A DNA stretch of 64,000 bases, from assembly GCF_002257695.2 (NCBI RefSeq), contig NZ_CP155571.1. The stretch is one strand, 5' to 3'. The translations under genes were made by a program, and so were the position numbers. The stretch's first letter is position 1. Each line of letters begins with the position of its first letter. The notes beneath the pieces are model-generated. The model made no database searches, was not told where the DNA came from, and saw only the letters and a list, made by a program, of their open reading frames with translations. Source of the stretch: Sporomusa acidovorans (GTDB lineage: Bacteria > Bacillota > Negativicutes > Sporomusales > Sporomusaceae). Of the stretch, positions 1-9,429 are shown one piece after another.

Positions 1-1
1 C

Positions 2-1255
2 AAAAGGTTCTTTATTATGGCTTTATTATTTTTTGCTTCGCTTATTAATTATATTGATCGGGTCAGCATGTCTGTTGCCGCGCCGGTAATTTCTAAAGAA
101 TTTGGCTGGGATGCAGGTACTATGGGCATTGTACTGTCGGCTTTTCTGTGGAGCTATGCATTTTGTTTGGTCCCTGTGGGATGGCTTACCGATAAGTTGC
201 GTCCGAGAAAAATAAACGCTCTGGCCGTGGCATTTTGGTCGGTTGCAGCCATGTTGACCGGTATGGCAAACAATTTTGTGACGATGGTGTCATCAAGGCT
301 GGCATTGGGAGCGGGTGAATCGGCAACAATGCCTGCGGGCAGTAAGGTGGTTCGGCAATGGTTTACAATTCAAGAGCGTGGTTTAGCGACTGCGTTGGCT
401 CGCTCAGGGGCTGAAGCAGGTCCGGCTATAGGTATGCCATTGATTGCTTGGTTACTTACCGAAGCGGGCTGGAGGGTAGCTTTTGTCATTACAGGTGCAA
501 TTGGGTTTGTATGGTTATTCTTTTGGTTGAAATACTTCCGTAATAATCCGCAAGAATGTGCCTGGGTGTCTGCTGACGAACGCAAATATATCGCTGAAAA
601 TACGGATAGCGAAAAAATCGGTGAAGAAAAAGGCGTTAGTATTACCGTTATATTGCAACTGCTTAAACAAAAAACTACGTGGGGATTAGCCCTCTCTCAT
701 GGTTGCATTATGTATACTCAATATTTAATACTTACATGGCTGCCGTCCTATCTAATGCAGGTACGACACATGGAGTTAATGAAAGCAAGCTTATTTAGTG
801 CTTTTGCTTTTGTTACCGCCTGGGTTCTAGGTATCGCGGTATGTAAATTAAGTGATACGCTTTTAACGCCGGAAAAAGTATTGCAGGGGCGTCGGCGCAT
901 TATGGTTATCACGTTTATGGCATTGTCCAGTATATTCATATTTACAACCATGGTGGACAGTCCAATTGTAATTTTTATCATCATAACTTTGGTGAAAACA
1001 TTCCTCGCATCTACGATTGGCTTAAATATGACACTTACTAACGACCTCGTTGCGAATCCCGCTGTTGCCGGCAGCGCCTTCGGCATTTTACTCCTCGGGG
1101 GTAATCTTTTTGGATCAATGGCACCTGTTGTTACCGGATATATTGTAAAGACAACAGGGAGTTTTGACAGTGCGTTTTTATTGGCCGGGGTGCTTATTAT
1201 TATTGGTGCGCTTATATCAGCTACTATGACCCGTAAGCCGATTAATATTGAGTAA
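2..1255 (+). CDS. MFS transporter, anion:cation symporter (ACS/GudP-like) family, probably 5' partial
   Basis: Inner-membrane secondary transporter of about 12 helices, most likely importing an organic or sugar acid by cation symport. The N-terminal stretch around INYIDRVSMSVAAP is the hallmark of the ACS branch of the major facilitator superfamily, whose members carry glucarate, galactonate, phthalate and similar anions. An ATG lies at 17, but the codons before it read KRFFI in frame, which matches the usual family N-terminus, so the true start is probably just outside the window; AAAAGG at 2-6 could instead serve as a ribosome binding site for the ATG at 17. It is followed after about 180 bp by a 2-hydroxyacid dehydrogenase gene, fitting uptake plus oxidation of a hydroxy acid. 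The exact substrate cannot be read from the sequence. Confidence 0.85.
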   Translation, partial: KRFFIMALLFFASLINYIDRVSMSVAAPVISKEFGWDAGTMGIVLSAFLWSYAFCLVPVGWLTDKLRPRKINALAVAFWSVAAMLTGMANNFVTMVSSRLALGAGESATMPAGSKVVRQWFTIQERGLATALARSGAEAGPAIGMPLIAWLLTEAGWRVAFVITGAIGFVWLFFWLKYFRNNPQECAWVSADERKYIAENTDSEKIGEEKGVSITVILQLLKQKTTWGLALSHGCIMYTQYLILTWLPSYLMQVRHMELMKASLFSAFAFVTAWVLGIAVCKLSDTLLTPEKVLQGRRRIMVITFMALSSIFIFTTMVDSPIVIFIIITLVKTFLASTIGLNMTLTNDLVANPAVAGSAFGILLLGGNLFGSMAPVVTGYIVKTTGSFDSAFLLAGVLIIIGALISATMTRKPINIE

Positions 1256-1439
1256 ACGCAAAAGCGGTCGCTCCTCTTGTAATAACAAATTTCTATGGTG
1301 GCTATCACTGAACGGTATTGGCTTATTTTTAAAGTAATTGGTATTATTAATTCGCAAAATTAATGAAATATAACAGCAGCAATGTGAAAAGAATCATCTA
1401 GATGCAACATAGTTTAATAAAGGAAAAGGAGATAATATT

Positions 1440-2495
1440 ATGCAAGATAGTCCTAAAATTTATGCAGATGATCTAAGAAAATTTGTTACCACTGTATATA
1501 AAACACTGGAAGTTCCGGAAGAAGACGCCAAACTGGTTGCGGACAGTTTAGTGCAGGCTGATTTATGGGGACATCAGTCACATGGCGTATTGCGCTTATC
1601 CTGGTATGTAGAGCGCTTGCGCCGTGCTGTAATGCATAAGGTTACACAGCCTAAATTCGAAGTGGACGCCGGTGCGATAGCGGTTATTGACGGTCAGGAC
1701 GGGATTGGCCAGGTGTTGGCGGCTAAAGCGGCGGACGAAGCGGTTAAACGGGCCAAAATTCATGGAATTGGAGCGGTTGCCGTACGCAATTCTAATCATT
1801 TTGGTACTTGTATGTATTTTACCCTGATGGCCGCACGGCAAGGGTGTATCGGATTTTTAACGACTAACGGCGGACCGGCCATTGCTCCCTGGGGCGGGAT
1901 GAAAAAAATCATAGGCACTAATCCGTGGTCAATTGCGGCACCGGCAGGAAAGCATGCGCCCATGGTACTTGATATTGCGAATACGGCTGTGGCTAGGGGG
2001 AAAATTTATTTAGCTCGGAATAAACATGAAAAAATTCCCCTTGGTTGGGCGTTAACAGCTGACGGTGAACCGACAACAGACCCGCAAGCAGCTATTGATG
2101 GCATAATAGCGCCGATGGCCGGACATAAAGGTTATGCAATTGGTGTCATGATGGATGTTCTGGCTGGTGCAATGTCTGGAAGTAAATGGGGGCCGAAGGT
2201 AAATGGGCCTTACCATTACGATAAAAAAAGTGGCGCCGGGCATTTTATGATCGCAATGAATATAGAAGCGTTCCGCCCGTTGGCAGCATTTAATGCTGAT
2301 ATTGAAGAAATGATTGCCACGATTAAATCGGTGCCGCTTGCCAAAGGCAACGAAGAAGTATTCTACCCCGGTGAATTGGAAGCGCGTAATGATGTGAAAA
2401 ATCGCCAGGCCGGTTTATTCTTTCCTGCGGATACGATTGCTGATTTGCAGAAAGTTGCCGGTGAACTCGGCTTGGAATCGGAATTGCCTTTTTAA
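1440..2495 (+). CDS. Ldh_2 family malate/L-lactate/sulfolactate-type dehydrogenase
   Basis: NAD(P)-dependent 2-hydroxyacid dehydrogenase of the Ldh_2 (MDH type 2) family, 351 aa, the usual length. Family features visible are the GHQSHGVLRL segment near residue 44, the RNSNHFGTC segment near residue 120 and the GTNPWSIAAP segment in the middle. Members oxidise malate, lactate, sulfolactate, ureidoglycolate or 2,3-diketogulonate-type substrates in the cytoplasm; the sequence alone does not pick one. The start is backed by AAAGGAAAAGGAG just upstream. It stands between the ACS transporter and a zinc-dependent dehydrogenase and is the only unduplicated dehydrogenase type in the cluster. Confidence 0.85.
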   Translation: MQDSPKIYADDLRKFVTTVYKTLEVPEEDAKLVADSLVQADLWGHQSHGVLRLSWYVERLRRAVMHKVTQPKFEVDAGAIAVIDGQDGIGQVLAAKAADEAVKRAKIHGIGAVAVRNSNHFGTCMYFTLMAARQGCIGFLTTNGGPAIAPWGGMKKIIGTNPWSIAAPAGKHAPMVLDIANTAVARGKIYLARNKHEKIPLGWALTADGEPTTDPQAAIDGIIAPMAGHKGYAIGVMMDVLAGAMSGSKWGPKVNGPYHYDKKSGAGHFMIAMNIEAFRPLAAFNADIEEMIATIKSVPLAKGNEEVFYPGELEARNDVKNRQAGLFFPADTIADLQKVAGELGLESELPF

Positions 2496-2618
2496 ATTAC
2501 AGGAGAAGTCATGGTAAAACTATGAGTAAGTAACGCCTTACACGTTGCTATGGTAAAATTCGCGGACTTCCTTTGAGCCGTTATGATGTAATTTTCAGCG
2601 GTGCGATTATACGCTGTC

Positions 2619-2661
2619 ATGAAAAAAAGCTATTGGGTATCATGAAAAATTGCTATTATAC
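2619..2661 (+). promoter_or_regulatory. Promoter/operator A: ATGAAA-23-ATGAAA-12-TATTATAC
   Basis: ATGAAA begins at 2619 and again at 2642, exactly 23 nt apart, and TATTATAC begins at 2654. A TATTGG element sits 17 nt before TATTAT, at the -35 position, and is a poor -35. The same arrangement with identical spacing occurs upstream of three other genes in this window. It reads as an activator-dependent sigma-A promoter with tandem operator half-sites. It lies in the 2496-2802 gap and would drive the Tdh-like gene at 2803. Confidence 0.6.
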
Positions 2662-2802
2662 CTAAGAGCCAATTATTGTTATGCTTTTTAGTAGGTGAGC
2701 GGCACCAGTGAGAAACAACCGGCTGTCGAGGGCTACGGTGCGCCGCTTTAGCAATAAGTAATATTGTCCTGAGGCTATGATAACAAACGAAGGATGGGAG
2801 AT

Positions 2803-3846
2803 ATGACTGAATATATGAAGGGAATTGTAAAAGACAAACCAGAACCGGGTGCAACTTGGCGCGAGGATTTACCAATACCGGCAATTAAAGATAACGAATT
2901 GTTGATAAAGGTAAAGGCTGCAGCCATCTGTGGTACCGATATGCATATTTATCCATGGACCGCTTGGGCACAGCAACGATTAAGATTACCTATGGTTTTT
3001 GGTCATGAATTTGCCGGCGAAGTTGTAGCCGTGGGGTCTACGGTAAGAAGTTTTAAAGTGGGAGACCGGGTAGCAGGTGAAACCCATATACCTTGCAACA
3101 AGTGTTATCAGTGCCAGACGGGTAATCAGCATAATTGTAATGATATGAAAATTATTGGTGTTCACACGGAAGGCTGTTTTGCGGATTATATTGCAATTCC
3201 TGTGGATTGCGCCTGGCGGTTGGATGATAGTTTAAGTTTTGAAATAGGGGCAATGCTTGAGCCAATGGGGGTTGCCGTGCATGGGGTTTTAGCAGGTGAT
3301 ATTGGTGGCAAATCGATAGCCATTTATGGCTGCGGGCCGATTGGCCTAATGGGAGTCGGTGTAGCTGCCGCTTGCGGTGCATCCAAAATATTTGCCATTG
3401 ACGTATTTGATCAGAAACTGGAAGTTGCCAAGCAAATGGGGGCCGATGTAACATTAAATTCCAGGAATGACAATGTAATTGATAAAATATTACAGGCTAC
3501 AGAAGGGCAAGGCGTGGATATTACTGTGGATTTCACAGGAAACGGTAATGCCATTAAAGAGGGATTTGCAATTCTTCGCAAAGGCGGCCGGGTTACACTG
3601 GTTGGATTGCCTAATGAGCCTGTAGCCTTAAATTTGACAGATGATATTATTTATAAAGAAGCTACCGTGCAGGGGGTAACTGGCAGACTTATGTATAAAA
3701 CCTGGTGGCAATGTAATGAACTTCTTAAGTCGGGCAAAATCGATCTTAGCCCCGTAATTGGCGGGAAATACGCTCTAAAAGATTATGATCAAGCGTTTTC
3801 CGCATTGAAAGAGGGCGCTACTGGAAAGATGCTGCTCATTCCGTAA
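2803..3846 (+). CDS. Zinc-dependent dehydrogenase, L-threonine 3-dehydrogenase-like (copy 1)
   Basis: Medium-chain zinc alcohol dehydrogenase, 347 aa, oxidising a secondary alcohol with NAD(P). Catalytic zinc ligands are visible as CGTD (Cys43) and GHE (His68-Glu69), the structural zinc cysteines at 98, 101, 104 and 112, and a Rossmann GCGPIG motif near residue 178. The PWTAWAQ segment recalls threonine dehydrogenase, but in this setting a sugar acid or other polyol acid is more likely. An ATG also exists at 2794, but AAGGATGGGAG lies properly before the ATG at 2803. A second copy at 28096 is nearly identical in its 3' two thirds. Promoter A lies 150 bp upstream. Confidence 0.85.
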   Translation: MTEYMKGIVKDKPEPGATWREDLPIPAIKDNELLIKVKAAAICGTDMHIYPWTAWAQQRLRLPMVFGHEFAGEVVAVGSTVRSFKVGDRVAGETHIPCNKCYQCQTGNQHNCNDMKIIGVHTEGCFADYIAIPVDCAWRLDDSLSFEIGAMLEPMGVAVHGVLAGDIGGKSIAIYGCGPIGLMGVGVAAACGASKIFAIDVFDQKLEVAKQMGADVTLNSRNDNVIDKILQATEGQGVDITVDFTGNGNAIKEGFAILRKGGRVTLVGLPNEPVALNLTDDIIYKEATVQGVTGRLMYKTWWQCNELLKSGKIDLSPVIGGKYALKDYDQAFSALKEGATGKMLLIP

Positions 3847-4085
3847 GAATTTATTAGGGTAACCGTTGCCTTTATATAATGATGCTATTCCTATAGCCAT
3901 ACTGGTATATTGTGCATGAACTTAGCAGCCTATTTACAGTCCAACTGTTTGTACCAGTGGATAATCAGGCATAATTTTACTCAATAATTTTGATTGATAT
4001 GAGCCTGTAGCACTTAACCCAGTGCAGAATTTAATTGTGCCCCCAAAAAAGAGGTCTAACAGCGAAGGCCAAAGGAGTGATTTAT

Positions 4086-4901
4086 ATGAAATTGGCATAT
4101 CCGGTAGGGACACCTGAAGCGAGGGGGAAGATGCTGGCGTATCAGGGAGAATTTGCAGATATATGTAGCACCTTAAAAAGTATCGGATATTCAGGTGTGG
4201 AGCTATTTGTGCGTAGCCCGCAGGAAATGGATGTAAGTCGAGTTTCACGGGCTATAGAGAAACAGAATCTTGAAGTGGCTGCGATTGGTACAGGGCCGCT
4301 AGTCGGAGAGGATAAGCTCACGTTTACTGCGCTGGATGAGAGCCGAAGAAGGGCCGCAATCGATAGAACCAAAGTAGTAATTGATTTTGCCGCGCTGTTT
4401 GGAACGCAAGTTATTATTGGAAAACTTAGAGGCGATTTGCAGGCAGGCAACGTGGAAATATCAAAAAAATGGATGAAAGAGGCTTTTCTTGAGGTAGGGG
4501 CTTATGCACATACCAGGAATGTAAAAATCACCATTGAACCGCAGAGCCGTCTTGCGGTTAATAATTTAAACACAGCCGAACAAGCCGTGGAGTGGATTAA
4601 TGAGTTAAAGCTGCCCAATCTATATGTCATGCTTGATTCTTATCACATGAATATTGAAGAAACGTCAATGGCTGCCGGTATACTAGCGGCAAAAGGCCAT
4701 AACATTCATATGCATTTGGCTGATGACAATCGCGGAATACCTGGTACAGGCCAGATTGATTTTCACGATTTAGTGCGGAGGTTAAGAGCTATTCAGTATC
4801 GGTATTATCTATCACTGGAAATTAATCAGTTTCCGGATAGTTTTAAAGCTGCTCAGGCTTCGTTCGAGTATCTATACCCCATAATTACGGAGAAGCGGTA
4901 A
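4086..4901 (+). CDS. Sugar-phosphate isomerase/epimerase-like TIM barrel (xylose isomerase-like/AP endonuclease 2 fold), copy 1
   Basis: Cytoplasmic TIM-barrel protein of 271 aa in the xylose-isomerase-like/hydroxypyruvate-isomerase group. Metal-binding features include the IEPQ segment, MLDSYHMN, HMHLADDNRG with the following GTGQIDF, and a final SLEI glutamate near the C terminus. Members isomerise keto and hydroxy acids (for example OtnI, 2-oxotetronate isomerase) or epimerise ketoses. The start at 4086 has AAAGGAGTG before it, whereas the longer frame from 4035 has none. It is followed by an isocitrate/isopropylmalate-type dehydrogenase, and the same isomerase-dehydrogenase pairing recurs at 18998-20854, so the two enzymes probably work in sequence. 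Confidence 0.8.
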   Translation: MKLAYPVGTPEARGKMLAYQGEFADICSTLKSIGYSGVELFVRSPQEMDVSRVSRAIEKQNLEVAAIGTGPLVGEDKLTFTALDESRRRAAIDRTKVVIDFAALFGTQVIIGKLRGDLQAGNVEISKKWMKEAFLEVGAYAHTRNVKITIEPQSRLAVNNLNTAEQAVEWINELKLPNLYVMLDSYHMNIEETSMAAGILAAKGHNIHMHLADDNRGIPGTGQIDFHDLVRRLRAIQYRYYLSLEINQFPDSFKAAQASFEYLYPIITEKR

Positions 4902-5044
4902 ACAGATTAAACTGAGTATCATTGGCCATTTCGGAGGAAAGCTTATCCTCGCTAAAGAGCTTTAAGCTTGAGTAGCAAGAAAAGGTAGCATGTCTATCCA
5001 TTTAAAGCATAAAAATAACGGGTACACCGGGTTAAGAAGATTTG

Positions 5045-5086
5045 GACGAGTAACTTCCTAATTATCAGGAAGTCACTCGTCTTTTG
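5045..5086 (+). terminator. Rho-independent terminator after the isomerase gene
   Basis: GACGAGT-A-ACTTCCT pairs with AGGAAGT-C-ACTCGTC with one mismatch around a short loop, then TTTTGT follows. It lies within the 399-bp gap 4902-5300, which otherwise holds promoter B. Confidence 0.75.
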
Positions 5087-5176
5087 TCGTATAGAAGTCG
5101 ATACTATTAGCCAGAAGGGCAGGCACGTTTTCTAGCAGGGATTGTTGGAGAAGATTACAAAATCGATATTGCTATC

Positions 5177-5219
5177 ATGAAAAATTTGTATGGGATAGCA
5201 TGAAAATCATCTATTATAC
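5177..5219 (+). promoter_or_regulatory. Promoter/operator B: ATGAAA-23-ATGAAA-12-TATTATAC
   Basis: ATGAAA at 5177 and at 5200, TATTATAC at 5212; the -35 position holds TATGGG 17 nt before TATTAT. Spacing is identical to sites A, C and D. It lies 81 bp before the first tandem dehydrogenase. Confidence 0.6.
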
Positions 5220-5300
5220 TTATTTTCTAATCCGGTTTATATTTAATTTATTGAGAGTTATCTAGTAAAATTTAGCAACATACAGAAAGGAAAGTGAATT

Positions 5301-6377
5301 ATGAAAACGTATAAGCTTGGCGTACTCTACGGAGACGGAATTGGTCCAGAAATTGTGAAATCTACGGTGGACGTGTTTGTGGCTGCGGAAAATCACGTAG
5401 GCAATGTTAAATTTGATTATGTTGAATTGCCGATGGGATGGGAAGGTATAAAAAAATATAATGATCCGGTGCCAGAGATTACTAAAAAGGAATTAAAGGC
5501 CTGCGACGGATGGTTATTCGGGCCTCATGATTCGGCCGCATATCCGCCGGAACATTTAGCCAAACTCAATCCCAGCGGCGAAATGAGACATTACTTTGAT
5601 TTATATTCAAATGTTCGGCCTAATAAGGCGATACCGGGAGCTAAAAGCCTGGTGGGAAATGATGTAGACATGGTTATTTTCCGCGAGAACACAGAAGGGT
5701 TTTATCCAGACCGAAATATGTATAAGGGCATCGGCGAATTTATGGCTAGTCCTGACGTAGCAATTGTTGCCGGATTGTTCACGAAAAAGGCCGCTGAGAG
5801 GATTGCCCATTCCGCCTTTCGTTTAGCGATGAAACGCCGTAAAAAAGTGACCATAGTCCATAAGGCTAATGTTATTAAATTAGGCTATGGCTTGTTTAGA
5901 GATACATGCCGGGAAGTTGGTAAATTATATCCGGAAGTGCAAGTCGATGATTACCATATTGATGCAATGACGGCACATCTTGTAAGAAGAGCCAAAGATT
6001 TTGACGTAATTGTTACGACAAATATGTTTGGTGATATTCTCTCTGACTTGGTAGGGGAACTAACAGGCAGCTTGGGGTTGGCGCCGTCAATAAATACTAA
6101 CGATCATCAGGCCATGGCACAGGCGGCGCATGGATCAGCACCCGATATAGCAGGTAAGAACATTTCCAATCCTGTAGGTATGCTGTTATCAGGGGTAATG
6201 CTTTTAGATTGGATGGCAGAAAGACACAATGATCCGGCCCTCGAAAAGATGGCTCGTATAGCGGAAAACGCGATTATGAAGACACTGGCCAATGGAATTT
6301 GCACGCCTGACTTAGGTGGCAGTGCATCTACTACCGGTTTTACAGAATCGATTGTTGAGAGAGTAAAACAACTTTGA
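5301..6377 (+). CDS. Isocitrate/isopropylmalate dehydrogenase family protein (tandem copy 1)
   Basis: NAD-dependent beta-decarboxylating dehydrogenase, 358 aa, normal length. It opens with GVLYGDGIGPEIV, carries the substrate-loop motif RENTEGFY, the metal-binding NMFGDILSDL segment and the adenine-binding HGSAPDIAGK segment. The family oxidatively decarboxylates 2-hydroxy acids bearing a beta-carboxylate such as isopropylmalate, D-malate or tartrate; the ENTEGFYPDRN loop differs from the usual leuB and icd loops, so a different hydroxy diacid is likely. It has its own promoter (B). The next gene, 1294 bp on, is about 97% identical in protein, and a more distant third copy lies at 19814. Confidence 0.85.
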   Translation: MKTYKLGVLYGDGIGPEIVKSTVDVFVAAENHVGNVKFDYVELPMGWEGIKKYNDPVPEITKKELKACDGWLFGPHDSAAYPPEHLAKLNPSGEMRHYFDLYSNVRPNKAIPGAKSLVGNDVDMVIFRENTEGFYPDRNMYKGIGEFMASPDVAIVAGLFTKKAAERIAHSAFRLAMKRRKKVTIVHKANVIKLGYGLFRDTCREVGKLYPEVQVDDYHIDAMTAHLVRRAKDFDVIVTTNMFGDILSDLVGELTGSLGLAPSINTNDHQAMAQAAHGSAPDIAGKNISNPVGMLLSGVMLLDWMAERHNDPALEKMARIAENAIMKTLANGICTPDLGGSASTTGFTESIVERVKQL

Positions 6378-6423
6378 TTTATCATTTATTTTTTTAGCTT
6401 ACTAGCATTATAAGTAGTCTAGC

Positions 6424-6452
6424 AGCCTGAGGGTTGTTAGGCTATTTTTTTT
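6424..6452 (+). terminator. Probable terminator between the tandem dehydrogenases
   Basis: A short AGCCT/AGGCT stem around a 10-nt loop is followed by a run of T residues. The stem is weak, so partial read-through is possible. Confidence 0.5.
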
Positions 6453-6483
6453 ATTTCTATTGAATTTTATGAATAATTTAAAT

Positions 6484-6526
6484 ATGAAATTTTGTTATGG
6501 CAGGGCATGAAAAACTACTATTATAC
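6484..6526 (+). promoter_or_regulatory. Promoter/operator C: ATGAAA-23-ATGAAA-12-TATTATAC
   Basis: ATGAAA at 6484 and 6507, TATTATAC at 6519, with TATGGC at the -35 position. The block is conserved while the surrounding intergenic bases differ from those before the first tandem copy, which argues that the motif itself is under selection. Confidence 0.6.
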
Positions 6527-6594
6527 TTATTGCTCATAAGGGATTATAGTGTAATTATCAAGCAATTCAGTAAACACAGAAAGGAAAGTTAATT

Positions 6595-7671
6595 ATGAAA
6601 ACGTATAAACTTGGCGTACTCTATGGAGATGGAATTGGTCCAGAAATTGTGAAATCTACGGTAGACGTGTTTGTGGCTGCGGAAAATCATGTAGGCAATG
6701 TTAATTTTGATTATGTTGAATTGCCAATGGGATGGCAAGGTATAAAAAAATATAATGATCCGGTGCCAGAGATTACTAAAAAGGAATTAAAGACCTGTGA
6801 CGGATGGTTATTCGGGCCTCATGATTCGGCCGCATATCCGCCGGAACATTTAGCAAAACTCAATCCCAGCGGCGAAATGAGACATTACTTTGATTTATAT
6901 TCAAATGTTCGGCCTAATAAGGCGATACCGGGAGCTAAAAGCCTGGTGGGAAATGATGTAGACATGGTTATTTTCCGCGAGAACACAGAAGGGTTTTATC
7001 CGGACCGAAATATGTATAAGGGCATCGGCGAATTTATGGCTAGTCCTGACGTGGCAATTGTTGCCGGATTGTTCACCAAAAAGGCTGCTGAGAGAATTGC
7101 CCACTCCGCCTTTCGCTTAGCGATGAAGCGCCGTAAAAAAGTGACCATAGTCCATAAGGCTAATGTTATTAAATTAGGCTATGGCTTGTTTAGAGATACT
7201 TGCCGGGAAGTTGGTAAATTATATCCGGAAGTGCAAGTGGATGATTACCATATTGATGCCATGACGGCACATCTTGTGAGGAGAGCCAAAGATTTTGACG
7301 TAATTGTTACGACAAATATGTTTGGTGATATTCTCTCTGACTTGGTAGGGGAACTAACAGGCAGCTTGGGTTTGGCGCCGTCAATAAATACTAACGATCA
7401 TCAGGCCATGGCGCAGGCGGCGCATGGATCAGCGCCCGATATAGCAGGTAAGAACATTTCCAATCCTGTAGGTATGCTGTTATCAGGGGTAATGCTTTTA
7501 GATTGGATGGCAGAAAGACACAATGATCCGGCCCTCGAAAAGATGGCTCGTACAGCGGAAAACGCGATTATGAAGACACTGGCCAATGGAATTTGCACGC
7601 CTGACTTAGGTGGCAGTGCATCTACTACCGGTTTTACAGAAGCGATTGTTGAAAAAATAAAGCAATATTAG
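6595..7671 (+). CDS. Isocitrate/isopropylmalate dehydrogenase family protein (tandem copy 2)
   Basis: Near-duplicate of the preceding 358-aa dehydrogenase with the same GDGIGPEIV, RENTEGFY and HGSAPDIAGK motifs. Only a handful of residues differ: a Lys to Asn and Glu to Gln near residues 38-50, Ala to Thr near 65, Ile to Thr near 323, and the last eight or so residues. The DNA is almost identical inside the gene but diverges sharply upstream of the start and in the final codons. AGAAAGGAAAG supplies the ribosome binding site as in copy 1. Whether the two differ in substrate cannot be judged; the differences are not in the obvious catalytic motifs. Confidence 0.85.
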   Translation: MKTYKLGVLYGDGIGPEIVKSTVDVFVAAENHVGNVNFDYVELPMGWQGIKKYNDPVPEITKKELKTCDGWLFGPHDSAAYPPEHLAKLNPSGEMRHYFDLYSNVRPNKAIPGAKSLVGNDVDMVIFRENTEGFYPDRNMYKGIGEFMASPDVAIVAGLFTKKAAERIAHSAFRLAMKRRKKVTIVHKANVIKLGYGLFRDTCREVGKLYPEVQVDDYHIDAMTAHLVRRAKDFDVIVTTNMFGDILSDLVGELTGSLGLAPSINTNDHQAMAQAAHGSAPDIAGKNISNPVGMLLSGVMLLDWMAERHNDPALEKMARTAENAIMKTLANGICTPDLGGSASTTGFTEAIVEKIKQY

Positions 7672-7990
7672 CATTAAGTGGCTAAGGTCTGGGGCGGGGA
7701 TTTATACCTGGCTTTAGCCACATATGAATACTTGTTTGCGTTTGTGGGTGACGGACTAAAGTCAATATTGAGTATTTTTGTTTCCGGCCTCGTTTGGCCC
7801 ACATATCTACGTTGTAGTTGACGCTTTTAGTGTGCCGGCAGTTATAGCCTTAGGCGCTGATACCTTTTACTTAGTTCCACAATTCCTGCTACTTATTTGG
7901 GGTTGGGGTTGCTGGGGCTTGAAATAGGGGAACATGTCAGACATCAACTAGGCATTAACAAGTAATTTTACAATGGGGTGAGGAGATCGT
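7672..7990 (+). other. 319-bp intergenic region with a long stem-loop
   Basis: GTGGCTAAG near 7678 can pair with CTTTAGCCAC near 7711 around a loop of roughly 25 nt, without a following T-run, so it is not a standard terminator. The rest shows no gene I can support; a hydrophobic in-frame stretch near 7830-7920 lacks a start and conserved motif. Confidence 0.35.
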
Positions 7991-9394
7991 ATGAGCAAAA
8001 AATGGATTAAATTCTTACTATGTATCTTAGTGGGAGCGGTAATATGGTTTTTGCCAATTCCCGCCGGTATTAAAGTACCGGCTTGGCACCTCATGGCAAT
8101 TTTTGTAGCAACTATACTAGCCTTTATCCTTCAACCGTTTTCTATAGGTATTGTTACGTTTATTGCCCTTACTGTTTCAGCATTGACAGGCGTTCTTAAA
8201 CCAGGGGAAGCATTAAATGGCTTTAGCAGTGGTGTTGTTTGGCTAATTGTTTCTGCCTTCCTGTTTTCACGAGGATTTATAAAATCAGGACTTGGACGCA
8301 GGATTGCTTATGTACTAATGAAAAGATTCGGTGACAGTTCTCTGAAGTTGGGCTATACGCTGGCAATTAGTAATTTAATTATTAGTCCAGCTATTCCTTC
8401 AAACACTGCCCGGGCAGGCGGCATCATGTTTCCTATTGTGCGTAGTTTGGCCGGGGTATTTGGTTCAGAGCCAGGTTCTACGGCAAGAAAGATAGGGGCG
8501 TATTTAGTACAGACAGTTTATCAGGCCGATAATGTGGCATGCGCAATCACCATGACGGCTATGGCAGGAAACTTATTAATGGTCACCTTTGCTGCTAAAA
8601 CAGTAAATATTACGCTTACGTGGGGGATGTGGGCGGCCGCGGCTATTATTCCGGGATTAATATCTATAGCGGTTATACCGTATTTTTTATACAAATATTA
8701 TCCGCCTGAATTAAAGAAAACTCCGGAAGCCAAGGAGGTAGCTGCAAAAGAACTGGATAAAATGGGCGCAATGACCCTGCAGGAGAAAATTTTGACCGCG
8801 GTATTTATTGGCGCCATTATTGGCTGGGGTACATCACAGTTTACCGGTTTTGACGCAACAATAGTTGCCATGGCTGCCGTGTGTATTATGATGTTGTCTG
8901 GAATTATTAGTTGGGATGATGTTATCACTGAAAAAGGTGCATGGGATGCCATGATTTGGATGGGCGGTATCTTTGGATTAGCAGATAATTTGGCTAAACT
9001 CGGGCTTTTCAGCGTATTTGCTCAGTCGGTAAGTTCCGCGTTGACCGGGGTGTCTTGGGTAGCCGCTTTAATCACGGTATTTTTGATCTACATTTATTCT
9101 ACCTACGGATTTGCCAGTGGAGTTGCGCATATCACATCAATGTATCCTGCTTTCTTGGCGGTAGCGATAACAACCGGGGCGCCGCCTTATTTGGCGGCAC
9201 TGCTTCTCGCCTTTGGTTCCGGTCTATACCAAGGTCTTACGCATTATGCATCCGGGCCGTCGGCGATATTCTTTGGCGGCGGCTATATCGACCAGGGAAC
9301 TTGGTGGCGACTTGGCTTTATGGTATTGCTAGTTAACCTGCTTATCTGGGGAACTATTGGCCCGGTCTGGTGGAAAGTTATGGGACTTTGGTAA
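7991..9394 (+). CDS. DASS/SLC13 family anion:Na+ symporter
   Basis: Inner-membrane di/tricarboxylate transporter of 467 aa with about 11-12 hydrophobic segments. The signature segment SNLIISPAIPSNTARAGGI near residues 127-146 and the second half-repeat IYSTYGFASGVAHITSMYP near 365 are typical of the divalent anion:sodium symporter family, which includes bacterial malate, succinate, tartrate and oxoglutarate carriers. GTGAGGAG precedes the ATG. It follows the tandem dehydrogenases and likely brings in a related dicarboxylate or hydroxy diacid. A DDE insertion sequence has entered just after it. Confidence 0.85.
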   Translation: MSKKWIKFLLCILVGAVIWFLPIPAGIKVPAWHLMAIFVATILAFILQPFSIGIVTFIALTVSALTGVLKPGEALNGFSSGVVWLIVSAFLFSRGFIKSGLGRRIAYVLMKRFGDSSLKLGYTLAISNLIISPAIPSNTARAGGIMFPIVRSLAGVFGSEPGSTARKIGAYLVQTVYQADNVACAITMTAMAGNLLMVTFAAKTVNITLTWGMWAAAAIIPGLISIAVIPYFLYKYYPPELKKTPEAKEVAAKELDKMGAMTLQEKILTAVFIGAIIGWGTSQFTGFDATIVAMAAVCIMMLSGIISWDDVITEKGAWDAMIWMGGIFGLADNLAKLGLFSVFAQSVSSALTGVSWVAALITVFLIYIYSTYGFASGVAHITSMYPAFLAVAITTGAPPYLAALLLAFGSGLYQGLTHYASGPSAIFFGGGYIDQGTWWRLGFMVLLVNLLIWGTIGPVWWKVMGLW

Positions 9395-9429
9395 TAACGA
9401 TAAATATGAGAGTTTAGATGATAAGTAGG

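Noticed and set aside
7800..7930. Hydrophobic reading frame before the DASS transporter gene
   Set aside because: No start codon with ribosome binding site and no conserved motif; probably chance or deeply decayed.
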